Positions 27,308 through 35,104 of a DNA stretch of 37,060 nucleotides are shown here, one piece after another. The notes under the pieces were generated by a model. That model was not told where the DNA came from. It was given only the letters and a program-made list of their open reading frames with translations, and ran no database searches. The stretch comes from an uncultured Methylococcaceae bacterium (GTDB taxonomy: Bacteria; Pseudomonadota; Gammaproteobacteria; Methylococcales; Methylococcaceae). Made by a program: the position numbers and the translations under genes. The DNA lies in assembly GCA_903911305.1 (NCBI GenBank), contig CAIWDB010000357.1, positions 1-37,060 on the forward strand, written 5' to 3'. How positions within the stretch are numbered: position 1 is the first letter of the stretch; each line of letters starts with the position of its first letter.

Positions 27308-27392
27308 ACCACATAGTTGTGGTTCGGGCTTCGCCCCACACTCCTCCGTGCGTCCAAATCAGCTCCCGGCTGATTTGTCGGCATCCTTGCCG
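27308..27392. repeat. Cluster of four short hairpins
   Basis: ACCACA/TGTGGT (27308-27323), GGGC/GCCC (27326-27336), AAATCAGC/GCTGATTT (27356-27376) and CGGCA/TGCCG (27379-27392) follow one another with loops of 3-5 bases. Confidence 0.75.
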
Positions 27393-27463
27393 AAATGACA
27401 GCCTTTTGCCAATTTGTATAGCTTGACATGCGCCTGTACGTGGGTGCGATGGAATTTGATTTA

Positions 27464-27555
27464 CAACCCGAAGGGTTGCCAGACATTAGCCGGGGATTGA
27501 GCGTAGCGATATCCCCGGACAACGCAAAATTATAGCCACGAACCCGAAGGGTTCG
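27464..27555 (+). repeat. Three-hairpin element, copy 1
   Basis: H1 is CAACCC-GAA-GGGTTG (27464-27478). An 11-base spacer ends CATTAG. H2 has the 8-bp stem CCGGGGAT/ATCCCCGG around a 13-base loop (27490-27518). After a 21-base spacer, H3 is GAACCC-GAA-GGGTTC (27540-27554), extended by one C-G pair. Confidence 0.85.
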
Positions 27556-27645
27556 CAGAGTATGTCCTAGGAGTAAAGACGTTATGCTAAATGGGTTCGA
27601 CATCGGTTGTCGGTTGCTAATCTTGTATTACAAAGGAAGGGCTAC

Positions 27646-27736
27646 GACCCCTCCGGGGTCCATTCTTCATTTTCATAGTTACCGGGGGTGTCGCTTCGCT
27701 TAACCCCCGGCTAATGGCTAGAACCCTTTCGGGTTC
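27646..27736 (-). repeat. Three-hairpin element, copy 2 (inverted)
   Basis: Read on the minus strand: H1 GAACCC-GAAA-GGGTTC (27736-27721); a 10-base spacer ending CATTAG; H2 with stem CCGGGGGT/ACCCCCGG (27710-27682, 24 of 29 bases equal to copy 1); a 21-base spacer; and H3 GACCCC-GGA-GGGGTC (27660-27646). Each hairpin differs from copy 1 by a compensated base pair. Confidence 0.85.
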
Positions 27737-27791
27737 ATTAGTCATTTCACATCCCCTGCCATTTGACGCTATGGCACTTTCAACAACTGAA

Positions 27792-29828
27792 CTACTTAAA
27801 CGGCCACAGTGATTTTTTTGCCGGTTGGTCTTCTTGGGCTTGCTCGGTATATTGCTCAGACCCGCCTTCTGAAACTTCCTCCAGCCCCTCTTCAGATTCC
27901 TCTTCGGTTTCAGACGCATCCTCCTCCAAAAACTCGACGGGGTTCTCCGGCATTTCCTCAAAACTGGCTGGATCGTCGTAAGAGAGCGATTCACCCGTGC
28001 CGCGCACGTCGAATTCGACTTTCCAACGCTCGCCGTTGCCGGTGGCGACCGCTTCCAGTTGCAAAGTACCCACCTCGGTCACTTGGGCGGCAAGATGGAC
28101 CGGTACGACTTCACCGGAACGACGATTTTCTGCGGACAGTAGCACTTCGATTTCATTGAGTTCTTGCAACTCGCCCTCATCCCAGTAATCCAAGCGAGCG
28201 CCGACCACGTCATCGCGACGCACATTGGAACCAAAGAAGCGGAACCGCACAGGTTCACCCACCACTAGCCCAAATTCGTCGTGAGGCAATTCCGCACCCG
28301 TGCCCTCTTCCATGCCGAATGGGGCAATGCACAGGGCTTCCAGTGGCGGAGGGAATCCCGGCACCGATGGCATTGCGCTTTCCACTCCCACATAATAAGC
28401 CGCTGCCGTGCCTCCACGGATGCGCACCCCCTTGCCTTTGCGCACATAACCATAATAAGCCGCGCCTCTGGCCACAGCCAAATCTAGGTCTGCGCCTGCC
28501 AATAAGCGAGCTTCGGGAGCGCTTTCTTCTGCAAGCCAATGATTAAGGACTTCCAGCAAACGATGGGCAAGCGACTCTGATTTGAACACGCCACCATTGA
28601 GCAATAACGCGGTGGGATGAAGAAACGACGCATCAGAAGGAGGGCTGAAACCGGCAAGTTCCTCGGTTGCATTGATCTGACGGGCAAGGAAGGCGGCCAA
28701 ATGGCAAGTAATCCTTGCATCTTTGGCATAGGGCAAACCCAAGGTGGTCAAACCGGCTCGCGCCTGTGCCGCCGGACGGTCGGAGGATTTGACCTTGGGG
28801 AAGAAGCCTTCCACCAAGGTGCGGCTGACTTCTTCACGAGTCAGCGAGGTTCTCAGGGTTCCGCCAATCAGCGAAGAACCACGGCTAGGCACTACGACAA
28901 CAACTTCTTCTGCGTCATCATCAACGAGTAAGGTTTCCTTGGCGTCGCGGCAACTGTGCATCAAGGCATGAAGTTGCCAAGGTTCCAGCCGTTTGCCTTC
29001 CTTTTCCAGTTTCATTTTCAGCACATAGGCCAAAGCCAAGTCCATGTTGTCGCCACCTAACAAGATATGGTCGCCGATGGCTATGCGATTAAGCTGTAAA
29101 TTGCCTTCTTCCTCGGTGACGGCGATCAGTGACAGGTCAGTGGTGCCACCGCCAACATCGACGACTAAGATCACATCGCCTGGCTTGGCTTGCTTGCGCC
29201 AACCGCCTTCACTGGTTTGAATCCAGCTATACAAGGCGGCTTGCGGCTCTTCAAGCAGGATGGCTTGGCGTAGCCCTAAGGAATGGGCCGCTTCCACCGT
29301 CAGTTCACGGGCCGCAGGGTCAAATGAAGCCGGAACCGTGATGACCAGTTCTTGCTCACTCAAGGGTTCATCGGGGAATTTCTCATTCCACGCATCGCGC
29401 ATATGCTTCAGGTAATCGGCTGATGCCTGAAACGGCGAGATGCGAGGCACTTCTTCGGGCGATTGCACCGGAAGAATGGCCGAACGACAATCCACACCGC
29501 TGTGGCACAACCAACTCTTCGCGCTGGACACCAGCCGGATGGGGGTTTTGCCACCCATTTGACGGGCGATTTCACCCACGATAGTGTCTGGGCTGTCATC
29601 CCAAGGCAAGGCTATTTCACCTTCGGCCAATTCGTCTTCATGGGCTTGATAGACAAAAGATGGCAATTGTTTCTTTTCACCCAACACACCGGGGCTGGTC
29701 AATTGGGGAATGGGCAATACTTCCAATGGGGCATGTTCACCGTCACACTGGCCCAATTCCAAGTAGGATACGACGCTGTTAGTGGTTCCAAGGTCAATGC
29801 CAACCGAAAAACGGGGATTCTCGCTCAT
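27792..29828 (-). CDS. DnaK-like Hsp70-family protein
   Basis: A 678-residue Hsp70-like ATPase. Phosphate loop 1 is FSVGIDLGTTNSVVSYLE, loop 2 is ILVVDVGGGTTDLSLIAV, and the adenosine-side motif is LLLNGGVFKSESL. The substrate-binding part is divergent (about 500-610). The C-terminus is a very acidic tail (Glu/Ser-rich, about 620-665) ending AKKSLWPFK. GGTGGAG immediately precedes the ATG, which overlaps the DUF2760 gene by four bases (ATGA). Pairing with DUF2760 marks it as part of a non-canonical chaperone module rather than dnaK itself. No DnaJ or GrpE gene is nearby. Confidence 0.92.
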   Translation of the reverse strand: MSENPRFSVGIDLGTTNSVVSYLELGQCDGEHAPLEVLPIPQLTSPGVLGEKKQLPSFVYQAHEDELAEGEIALPWDDSPDTIVGEIARQMGGKTPIRLVSSAKSWLCHSGVDCRSAILPVQSPEEVPRISPFQASADYLKHMRDAWNEKFPDEPLSEQELVITVPASFDPAARELTVEAAHSLGLRQAILLEEPQAALYSWIQTSEGGWRKQAKPGDVILVVDVGGGTTDLSLIAVTEEEGNLQLNRIAIGDHILLGGDNMDLALAYVLKMKLEKEGKRLEPWQLHALMHSCRDAKETLLVDDDAEEVVVVVPSRGSSLIGGTLRTSLTREEVSRTLVEGFFPKVKSSDRPAAQARAGLTTLGLPYAKDARITCHLAAFLARQINATEELAGFSPPSDASFLHPTALLLNGGVFKSESLAHRLLEVLNHWLAEESAPEARLLAGADLDLAVARGAAYYGYVRKGKGVRIRGGTAAAYYVGVESAMPSVPGFPPPLEALCIAPFGMEEGTGAELPHDEFGLVVGEPVRFRFFGSNVRRDDVVGARLDYWDEGELQELNEIEVLLSAENRRSGEVVPVHLAAQVTEVGTLQLEAVATGNGERWKVEFDVRGTGESLSYDDPASFEEMPENPVEFLEEDASETEEESEEGLEEVSEGGSEQYTEQAQEDQPAKKSLWPFK

Positions 29829-30502
29829 AGCTCCACCTCTGCCGGGGCAACTACTTTCACATCATGGCCTTCGGTGATTTTTGGCAGCTTAACATCAGTT
29901 GCTTTCCAACCGCGATGCACCAAGGTGCCAGTGAACGGGGCATGCCCCACGATATTGCCAGTAATTCGGATGCTGCCCGCATCGAATCCCTTCGGCAGGG
30001 TGAGACGCTTGCCTTCCGCCTCGGTGCGAACCGGTTCCATCTCAAAATATTGACGCAAAACTTTGCGACAGCCTTCGTGAACCACTCGCGCCGCCGCCCC
30101 AATGTCGGCATCGCTGTATTTGCTAACATCTTCTTGGGTAAAGTCGATGAAGCGGGCCTCTTGTTGCAGCAATCCCAATAATTGCAGCGCCGCATCTGGG
30201 GTATATTCTTTGATGACTACGGTTTCCGGTTTGACCCTTGCCGGTTCTGGCTTGGGTTCTGGCTTGGCTTCTTGAACGACTGCTGTTGGAACGACGGGCG
30301 CTGGCGCAGGCGTAGGCACAGGCTTTTCGACAATTTTCTCGATAATTTTGGTTTCGGCTACAGTTTCGCGCCGTCTAAACATCGCGATGAAAGCAAAGCT
30401 AAGGAAAAGGATTTGCAATACCAGCAACCCTGCCACGGTGGCAAGCAATCCGGCGTGGACTGCGTCGAAAGTACTGGGAATTAGGGTAAGATCAATATTC
30501 AT
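29825..30502 (-). CDS. DUF2760 family protein
   Basis: A 225-residue protein with one N-terminal transmembrane helix (about residues 18-40, LLATVAGLLVLQILFLSFAF). A Pro/Ala/Lys-rich linker follows (about 60-100), then a conserved C-terminal domain (AALQLLGLLQQEARFIDFTQ, RKVLRQYFEMEPV, GNIVGHAPFTGTLVHRGW) typical of DUF2760. GAGGAG lies just before the ATG at 30502; a start four codons upstream is less likely. It overlaps Hsp70 by four bases. The anchor suggests it could recruit the cytosolic Hsp70 partners to the membrane, which is inference. Confidence 0.88.
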   Translation of the reverse strand: MNIDLTLIPSTFDAVHAGLLATVAGLLVLQILFLSFAFIAMFRRRETVAETKIIEKIVEKPVPTPAPAPVVPTAVVQEAKPEPKPEPARVKPETVVIKEYTPDAALQLLGLLQQEARFIDFTQEDVSKYSDADIGAAARVVHEGCRKVLRQYFEMEPVRTEAEGKRLTLPKGFDAGSIRITGNIVGHAPFTGTLVHRGWKATDVKLPKITEGHDVKVVAPAEVEL

Positions 30503-30538
30503 TCGGCTCCTCAATCGGTTGAGCGTGTTGATTCGGGG

Positions 30539-31009
30539 TTAGTTTTTTGCGCCTTTGGCGGCGGCTTCTGCTTCATTGCCTGACCGCTCGGCATGGACAC
30601 CCATGACGGTTCGCAAGACTGCTTGAGTGCCATGGCTGCGAGTTTTGCGCATGTAACGCTCGCTGATGACGGCAGGAACCTTTTCTGCGTCAAAAGCAGT
30701 TTTAATCGCCGGTAACATACTCTCGCAATTTTTCAATATCATGTTGGTAATGTTACGAGGGTCTCCTGTTTCAGATGCCTTTGCTTTAGTTTGCGCAGTC
30801 AAGCATTTGTTATATTCCTTTACAGCGTCATTGGCTTTTGCAATGGTTGCATCTGACAGTGTGGATGGCTTCCATTCCTGATCAATTGGAGTCGATTCCG
30901 CTTGGCTAGTCTGAGTCGGGTTGATGGTTGGGCTGTCTTTTTCCGGTTTGGACTGGCAACCCAAAAAAATCAGGCCCACAAAAATGGCAAGCGATAGAGT
31001 CTTAAACAA
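30539..31009 (-). CDS. Putative lipoprotein of unknown function
   Basis: A 156-residue predicted lipoprotein. Signal peptide MFKTLSLAIFVGLIFLGC ends at a lipobox (FLGC, Cys18), followed by a Ser/Thr/Pro-rich spacer. The mature domain contains two cysteines (YNKCLTAQ and LKNCESML) that could form a disulfide, and SERYMRKTRSHGTQAVLRT. The start is TTG, supported by GGAG eight bases upstream. It precedes the DUF2760 gene by 36 bases on the same strand, so it may be co-transcribed with the chaperone module. I recognise no family. Confidence 0.75.
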   Translation of the reverse strand: MFKTLSLAIFVGLIFLGCQSKPEKDSPTINPTQTSQAESTPIDQEWKPSTLSDATIAKANDAVKEYNKCLTAQTKAKASETGDPRNITNMILKNCESMLPAIKTAFDAEKVPAVISERYMRKTRSHGTQAVLRTVMGVHAERSGNEAEAAAKGAKN

Positions 31010-31074
31010 TGGAATGTCTCCAGTTTGTCTGGGTTGGTCAATATAAGTGTTGATTTTACGCTATATTCTATGGT

Positions 31075-31090
31075 TGCAAGAAATCTTGCA
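31075..31090. promoter_or_regulatory. Inverted repeat in the lipoprotein/PP2C divergent region
   Basis: TGCAAG-AAAT-CTTGCA is a perfect 6-bp inverted repeat followed by TATAAA. It lies in the 260-base gap between the divergent lipoprotein and phosphatase genes and could be an operator. No well-spaced promoter is clear on either strand. Confidence 0.3.
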
Positions 31091-31269
31091 GTATAAACTA
31101 CGCTAGAATGCTAAGCTGGCTTGAAACTGATAGTTGCATATTTTACTTTGAAGCGTCTAATCTGGCGTGCCACTCTCGTCAAGATCGGAAAATCAATGCT
31201 TAAGCTTACAAATATGGCGCTGATTTAGACAAATTCAAGTGTTAGTAAGCAATCCAAATCCCTCGGCGT

Positions 31270-32022
31270 ATGGGTATATCGAGAAAAGAAATGCAGAATT
31301 CAAAAATAAACATCAACGTAGCCTATGAAACCCACACTGGATTGGTGCGTGAAGCTAATGAAGACGCGGTTTTCGCTGACTCATCAATAGGCTTATGGAT
31401 CGTGGCAGACGGAATGGGCGGACATCATGCGGGAGAGGTTGCCAGCGCCATCGCCATAGAAGAAATTTCAAAAAGCATAAGCCAAGGCAAACATTTGGCC
31501 GACGCTATTCAAATAGCACATCAGGCTATTCGTGACGCGACCGAACAGGACGAAGTCGGCCGAAACATGGGTTCCACAGTGGTGGCTATGAAGTTGGAAG
31601 TTTGCCATTATCAAATCGGTTGGGTGGGCGATAGCCGTGCCTATTCATGGGACGGGTCCGAATTGCGACGATTGACCAAGGATCATTCCTATGTCCAAAT
31701 GTTATTGGACAACGGCTTGATTACGGAAGCCGAGATTTCCACACACCCTTCACGCAATCTGATTTCGCAAGGGCTAGGCGTGGGCGGCGTGGACAGCAAG
31801 ACCATCAAAGTGGATAGGGTGGAAGGTGATTTGTCTGTAGGCCAAACCGTATTGCTGTGTAGCGATGGGTTGACAGGCGAGGTGACGGACGATGCCATTA
31901 GCCATATCCTGTCCGCAACAACGGATAATCCCGGACGATTGGAGCAGTTGATTTCTGCCGCGCTTGAGGCAGGTGGGTCGGATAACGTGACGGTCATTTT
32001 GGTCACGCCGGAAGCGTTATAG
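31270..32022 (+). CDS. PP2C-family serine/threonine phosphatase
   Basis: A 250-residue cytoplasmic PP2C/PppA-like phosphatase consisting of the catalytic domain alone. The metal-binding motifs are all present: LVREANEDAVF, WIVADGMGGHHAGEVAS, NMGSTVVAMKL, WVGDSRAYSWDG, LTKDHSYVQMLLDNG, LLCSDGLTGEVTDD and GGSDNVTVILV. An in-frame ATG at 31291, after GAGAAAAGA, may be the true start. Such phosphatases often reverse Ser/Thr kinases of signalling or type VI secretion systems, but no kinase or FHA gene is in the window. It is divergent from the lipoprotein-DUF2760-Hsp70 run. Confidence 0.93.
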   Translation: MGISRKEMQNSKININVAYETHTGLVREANEDAVFADSSIGLWIVADGMGGHHAGEVASAIAIEEISKSISQGKHLADAIQIAHQAIRDATEQDEVGRNMGSTVVAMKLEVCHYQIGWVGDSRAYSWDGSELRRLTKDHSYVQMLLDNGLITEAEISTHPSRNLISQGLGVGGVDSKTIKVDRVEGDLSVGQTVLLCSDGLTGEVTDDAISHILSATTDNPGRLEQLISAALEAGGSDNVTVILVTPEAL

Positions 32023-32365
32023 ACTGCGTGCTCCAATGGGTGGTGTGCTAACCGCAATGCGAATTCCACTTCATTATTGCTTTACGTTTGGCGGGGATGA
32101 ATTGGTTTGATGCAATCTGTCATGCGTTTTCCGCGATGAGCTTGGGCGGATTTTCTACGCACGATAACAGTATCGGCTTTTTTAATTCACTATTGAGATA
32201 TTGATAACCATCTTTCAACTTTTAGCCGCTATTAATTCGCGACCCATTTCATAGCCCTTAGAAAGCAATCATTTAACCATTATTTTAATGAAGCAGGCGC
32301 ACTTGGAGATGTTTAAATTCTTTCATCCCTATTTTATTTGTGCCTGAATTTTGGAGAAAATAGCT
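32023..32365. other. Intergenic region without recognised features
   Basis: These 343 bases carry no credible gene, RNA, strong hairpin or clear promoter. The only notable site is GGAG ahead of the hydrolase ATG at the right end. Confidence 0.6.
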
Positions 32366-33202
32366 ATGCCAGACATGAACTGGATGACTCTGTCGATCGA
32401 GGCACGTAACTTGGCGTTCAATAATGTGGCGCATGTCGGATCCGAATTCGCTCGGAATAAAACTGAAGGCTGGGCCGCCGCCTCGAAGACCTTGCGCCGA
32501 CAACGCTCGGAGCACCTCGATTTGGCTTATGCTCGAGGTGAGCGGACTAAATGGGATATGTTTCCCGCTACCGATCCGAACGCGCCATGCTATGTTCACG
32601 TTCATGGCGGTTACTGGCAGCGTGGCAGTAAGGAGATATTTGCGTGTATGGCTGAGGGTGTTCTCGCACGCGGCTGGTCGGCGGCGTTGCCCGGTTACAC
32701 TTTAGCGCCTGATGCGAGTCTGACCCAGATCACGAAAGAACTGCTAACTGCGCTGGACTGGTTTGCCGAGGAGGCTGGTAACCATGGGATTGCGGGCCCC
32801 GTCGTTCTCTCGGGTTGGTCGGCCGGAGGGCATCTAACGGCATTCCTGTTGGGGCATCCACGGGTGTCGGCTGGGTTGGCGATTTCTGGCTTATTTGAAC
32901 TCGCTCCGCTACGCGATTCCACTCATGTGAACGACAAGGTCAAGTTGACCGAAGTCGAGATCGAAACCCTCTCTCCAATGCGTTTGCCGGGTGTGGACAA
33001 GCCACTTTCCATAGTCTATGGAACGGGCGAATTGCCCGCGATGATTGCTAGCAGTCGGGAATTCCATGCTTACCGTTCTCAGGCTCATCTCCCAGGGGAC
33101 TTGATTCCAGTCGTGAAAAAAAATCACTTCACGATTTTGGATGAACTTAGATTACCTAACAGTCAGGTGACACGCGCGATCCTGCAATTGGCGGGAACGT
33201 AG
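32366..33202 (+). CDS. Alpha/beta hydrolase, kynurenine formamidase-like
   Basis: A 278-residue alpha/beta hydrolase. The oxyanion-hole motif VHVHGGYWQRGSKE is the HGG(Y)W signature of the arylformamidase (BNA7/Afmid) group. The nucleophile lies in LSGWSAGGHLTAFLLGH (GxSxG), and a C-terminal VKKNHFTILDEL provides the histidine. The acid is less clear (YGTGELPAM). GGAG lies about ten bases before the ATG at 32366; an upstream TTG would overlap the ribosome site. No other kynurenine-pathway gene is nearby, so the substrate may be another formamide or ester. Confidence 0.82.
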   Translation: MPDMNWMTLSIEARNLAFNNVAHVGSEFARNKTEGWAAASKTLRRQRSEHLDLAYARGERTKWDMFPATDPNAPCYVHVHGGYWQRGSKEIFACMAEGVLARGWSAALPGYTLAPDASLTQITKELLTALDWFAEEAGNHGIAGPVVLSGWSAGGHLTAFLLGHPRVSAGLAISGLFELAPLRDSTHVNDKVKLTEVEIETLSPMRLPGVDKPLSIVYGTGELPAMIASSREFHAYRSQAHLPGDLIPVVKKNHFTILDELRLPNSQVTRAILQLAGT

Positions 33203-33392
33203 ACAGACCAAAGCGGTTTAACGCTTTAGGAAATCGGAAAGTGAGAAGCAGGGTTTGTATTTTAAAGAAATCCAAAAATGCATGACTTGACGCTCAGAGT
33301 TTTGGCACGATACCATCCCCATCCATCCATGCACGTTTCTTTGCGAAAGTTCGTGTATCTAAATTCATCCACTCATGAAAAGGTTTAAGCAC

Positions 33393-33857
33393 ATGAAAAT
33401 GAAGCTGGGCATCGCGGTTGTTGCTGTTCTACTGACACACACTCCCGCCCATGCGATTAGCGCAAAATACAGGCAACAACTTGAGCGCTCCGGCTGTACG
33501 GAAGTCAGCGAGGGTCAGGGATGCGACATAAAGAAGACGAAGGCAGAAAATGCCAAGGCCGGTTTCGTCAATGAAGCCGCCGCATCCCAAGGCAGTGCTG
33601 CCAAGAGCCAGACCCCTTATGCGGGACAATGGGTTGCCAAAAGCACAGCCGGGGCAACAGTCGCCACCATCCGAATCGACAAGAAAGAGCATGTCTGGGT
33701 CAACGGAAAGCGAGTGAATGCCAAACGCAGTGACGGTGCGCTTGTGTTCCACCAAGGCAAGATTACCTTCACCATCCAAGGCGACCGTAGCTTGAAAAGT
33801 GAGGATGCTTGGGTCGATTCCGATGCCGGAACCAAGGGCCCCATCGTCGTCGAGTAA
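33393..33857 (+). CDS. Small exported protein of unknown function
   Basis: A 154-residue protein with a clear Sec signal peptide (MKMKLGIAVVAVLLTHTPAH then A, cleavage likely after AHA). The mature part starts ISAKYRQQLERSGCTEVSEG with two cysteines, has an Ala/Lys-rich linker, and ends in a beta-rich domain (YAGQWVAKSTAGATVATIRI, HVWVNGKRVNAKRSDGALVF). AAAAGG is nine bases before this ATG; an ATG at 33375 would add six residues. I do not recognise a family. Location is periplasmic by inference. Confidence 0.72.
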   Translation: MKMKLGIAVVAVLLTHTPAHAISAKYRQQLERSGCTEVSEGQGCDIKKTKAENAKAGFVNEAAASQGSAAKSQTPYAGQWVAKSTAGATVATIRIDKKEHVWVNGKRVNAKRSDGALVFHQGKITFTIQGDRSLKSEDAWVDSDAGTKGPIVVE

Positions 33858-33979
33858 TTGGAAAGTAAGTGGGCGATGCCTATCGTCAGGTAGTTAAATG
33901 ATTTCAAGTCAGCGCATCACGGCTGGCTTGATTCTCATGCCTTAACGCGATTAGCTGATCGTACCAAGGCTTTTACACA

Positions 33980-35056
33980 TCAAGGCAAGCCTTGACACCC
34001 CAGCGCCCATCGCACATGCTCCCTGACCGATTCGGAAGGATGGCTTTCCCTCGCCAGCAAAGCCGCGCAAACTGCCTCACTATAAGGCGCATTCCCCAAA
34101 GCCACCGCCAAGTTCCGCAGCCAACGCTCATGACCGATACGCCGAATGGCCGAGCCTTCGGTTTTACGCAAAAATGTTTCCTCCTCCCAAGCAAATAATT
34201 CGATCAATTGTGCAGTATCCAGCCCCTGCCTAGGCAAGAAATCGGATTCAACTGTCAACTTGGCAAAGCGGTTCCACGGGCAAACCATTTGGCAATCGTC
34301 ACAGCCATAGATCCGATTACCTAATAAGGGGCGAAATTCCATAGGGATAGGCCCATGAAGTTCAATCGTGAGATAAGATATGCAGCGACGGGCATCCACT
34401 TGATAAGGTGCGACGATGGCCCGAGTGGGGCAGATGTCCAAGCAAGCGGTGCAAGTGCCGCAATTTTCCTTGACGGGGGTATCAACAGGAAGCGGCAAGT
34501 CGGTATAGATTTCACCCAAGAAAAACCAAGAACCCGATTGCCGGTGAATCAGGTTGGAATGCTTGCCTATCCATCCCAAACCCGCTTTGGCGGCCAAGGC
34601 TTTTTCCAGCACGGGTGCGCTATCGCTGAATACCCGATAACCAAAAGGCCCAATCTCTGCCTCAATACGGGAAGCCAGTTGTTGCAGCCGACCGCGCATT
34701 ACTTTGTGGTAATCCCGCCCCAAGGCGTAACGGGAAATGTAGGCATCCAGCGGGGAATCCAACTGTTCTTGCATCGACGTGCGTTGTTCAGGCGAATAGT
34801 CCATGCGAACGCTAATGACACGAATCGTACCGGGAACCAATTCCTCCGGGTGGCTACGTTTGCTGCCATGGCGTTGCATATAGTCCATTTCGCCATGAAA
34901 ACCCGCTTTCAACCAGTGTTTCAGATGGCCCTCCGCTTCGGTAAGATCGACATCGGCAATCCCGGTTTGCTGGAAGCCTAGCGCACTGCCCCAATGTTTG
35001 ATTTTTTCCGCTAGTTTAAACGCTGCCTTTGGCTGATCTTTTTCTGAAATGCTCAT
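33980..35056 (-). CDS. queG: Epoxyqueuosine reductase QueG
   Basis: A 358-residue cobalamin- and iron-sulfur-dependent enzyme that makes the last step of queuosine biosynthesis in tRNA (E. coli 379). The cobalamin-binding domain includes YISRYALGRDYHKVMRGRL and RVFSDSAPVLEKALAAKAGL (catalytic-type Asp145). The 4Fe-4S ligands are C199GTCTACLDICP (Cys199, 202, 205, 209) and C252DDCQMVCPWN (Cys252, 255, 259), with Cys225 nearby. The C-terminal helical repeat reads IGHERWLRNLAVALGNAPYS. It is divergent from nnr, as in many gammaproteobacteria. Confidence 0.96.
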   Translation of the reverse strand: MSISEKDQPKAAFKLAEKIKHWGSALGFQQTGIADVDLTEAEGHLKHWLKAGFHGEMDYMQRHGSKRSHPEELVPGTIRVISVRMDYSPEQRTSMQEQLDSPLDAYISRYALGRDYHKVMRGRLQQLASRIEAEIGPFGYRVFSDSAPVLEKALAAKAGLGWIGKHSNLIHRQSGSWFFLGEIYTDLPLPVDTPVKENCGTCTACLDICPTRAIVAPYQVDARRCISYLTIELHGPIPMEFRPLLGNRIYGCDDCQMVCPWNRFAKLTVESDFLPRQGLDTAQLIELFAWEEETFLRKTEGSAIRRIGHERWLRNLAVALGNAPYSEAVCAALLARESHPSESVREHVRWALGCQGLP

Positions 35057-35104
35057 GACACATTTGCGATAAAATAAAAAAATTTATGGTTGAGATTACA
35101 TGCT

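Larger units (their letters stand above)
27265..27791. other. Hairpin-rich intergenic region
   Basis: This 527-base gap between the frameshifted gene and the Hsp70 gene contains at least ten short near-perfect hairpins, listed below. An open frame of 112 codons on the minus strand crosses the stems but shows no protein-like conservation or ribosome site, and I do not call it a gene. Confidence 0.8.

Noticed and set aside
27265-27603. 112-codon open frame on the minus strand in the hairpin-rich gap
   Set aside because: It runs through several perfect stems, lacks a ribosome site, and its sequence is explained by the repeats. It is more likely a chance frame than a gene.
27308-27736. CRISPR array
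   Set aside because: Repeats are inverted hairpins of unequal type and spacing, not direct repeats with regular unique spacers, and no cas genes are present.
27617-27994. 125-codon open frame on the minus strand at the 3' end of the Hsp70 gene
   Set aside because: It mostly overlaps the Hsp70 acidic tail in another frame, and its Lys/Arg-rich product is a by-product of that codon pattern.
29463-30053. 196-codon open frame opposite Hsp70 and DUF2760
   Set aside because: It crosses the boundary of two well-supported overlapping genes on the other strand.
33210-33227. Hairpin AAAGCG/CGCTTT after the hydrolase gene as a terminator
   Set aside because: Only six pairs, AT-rich at the base, and no T-tract follows.
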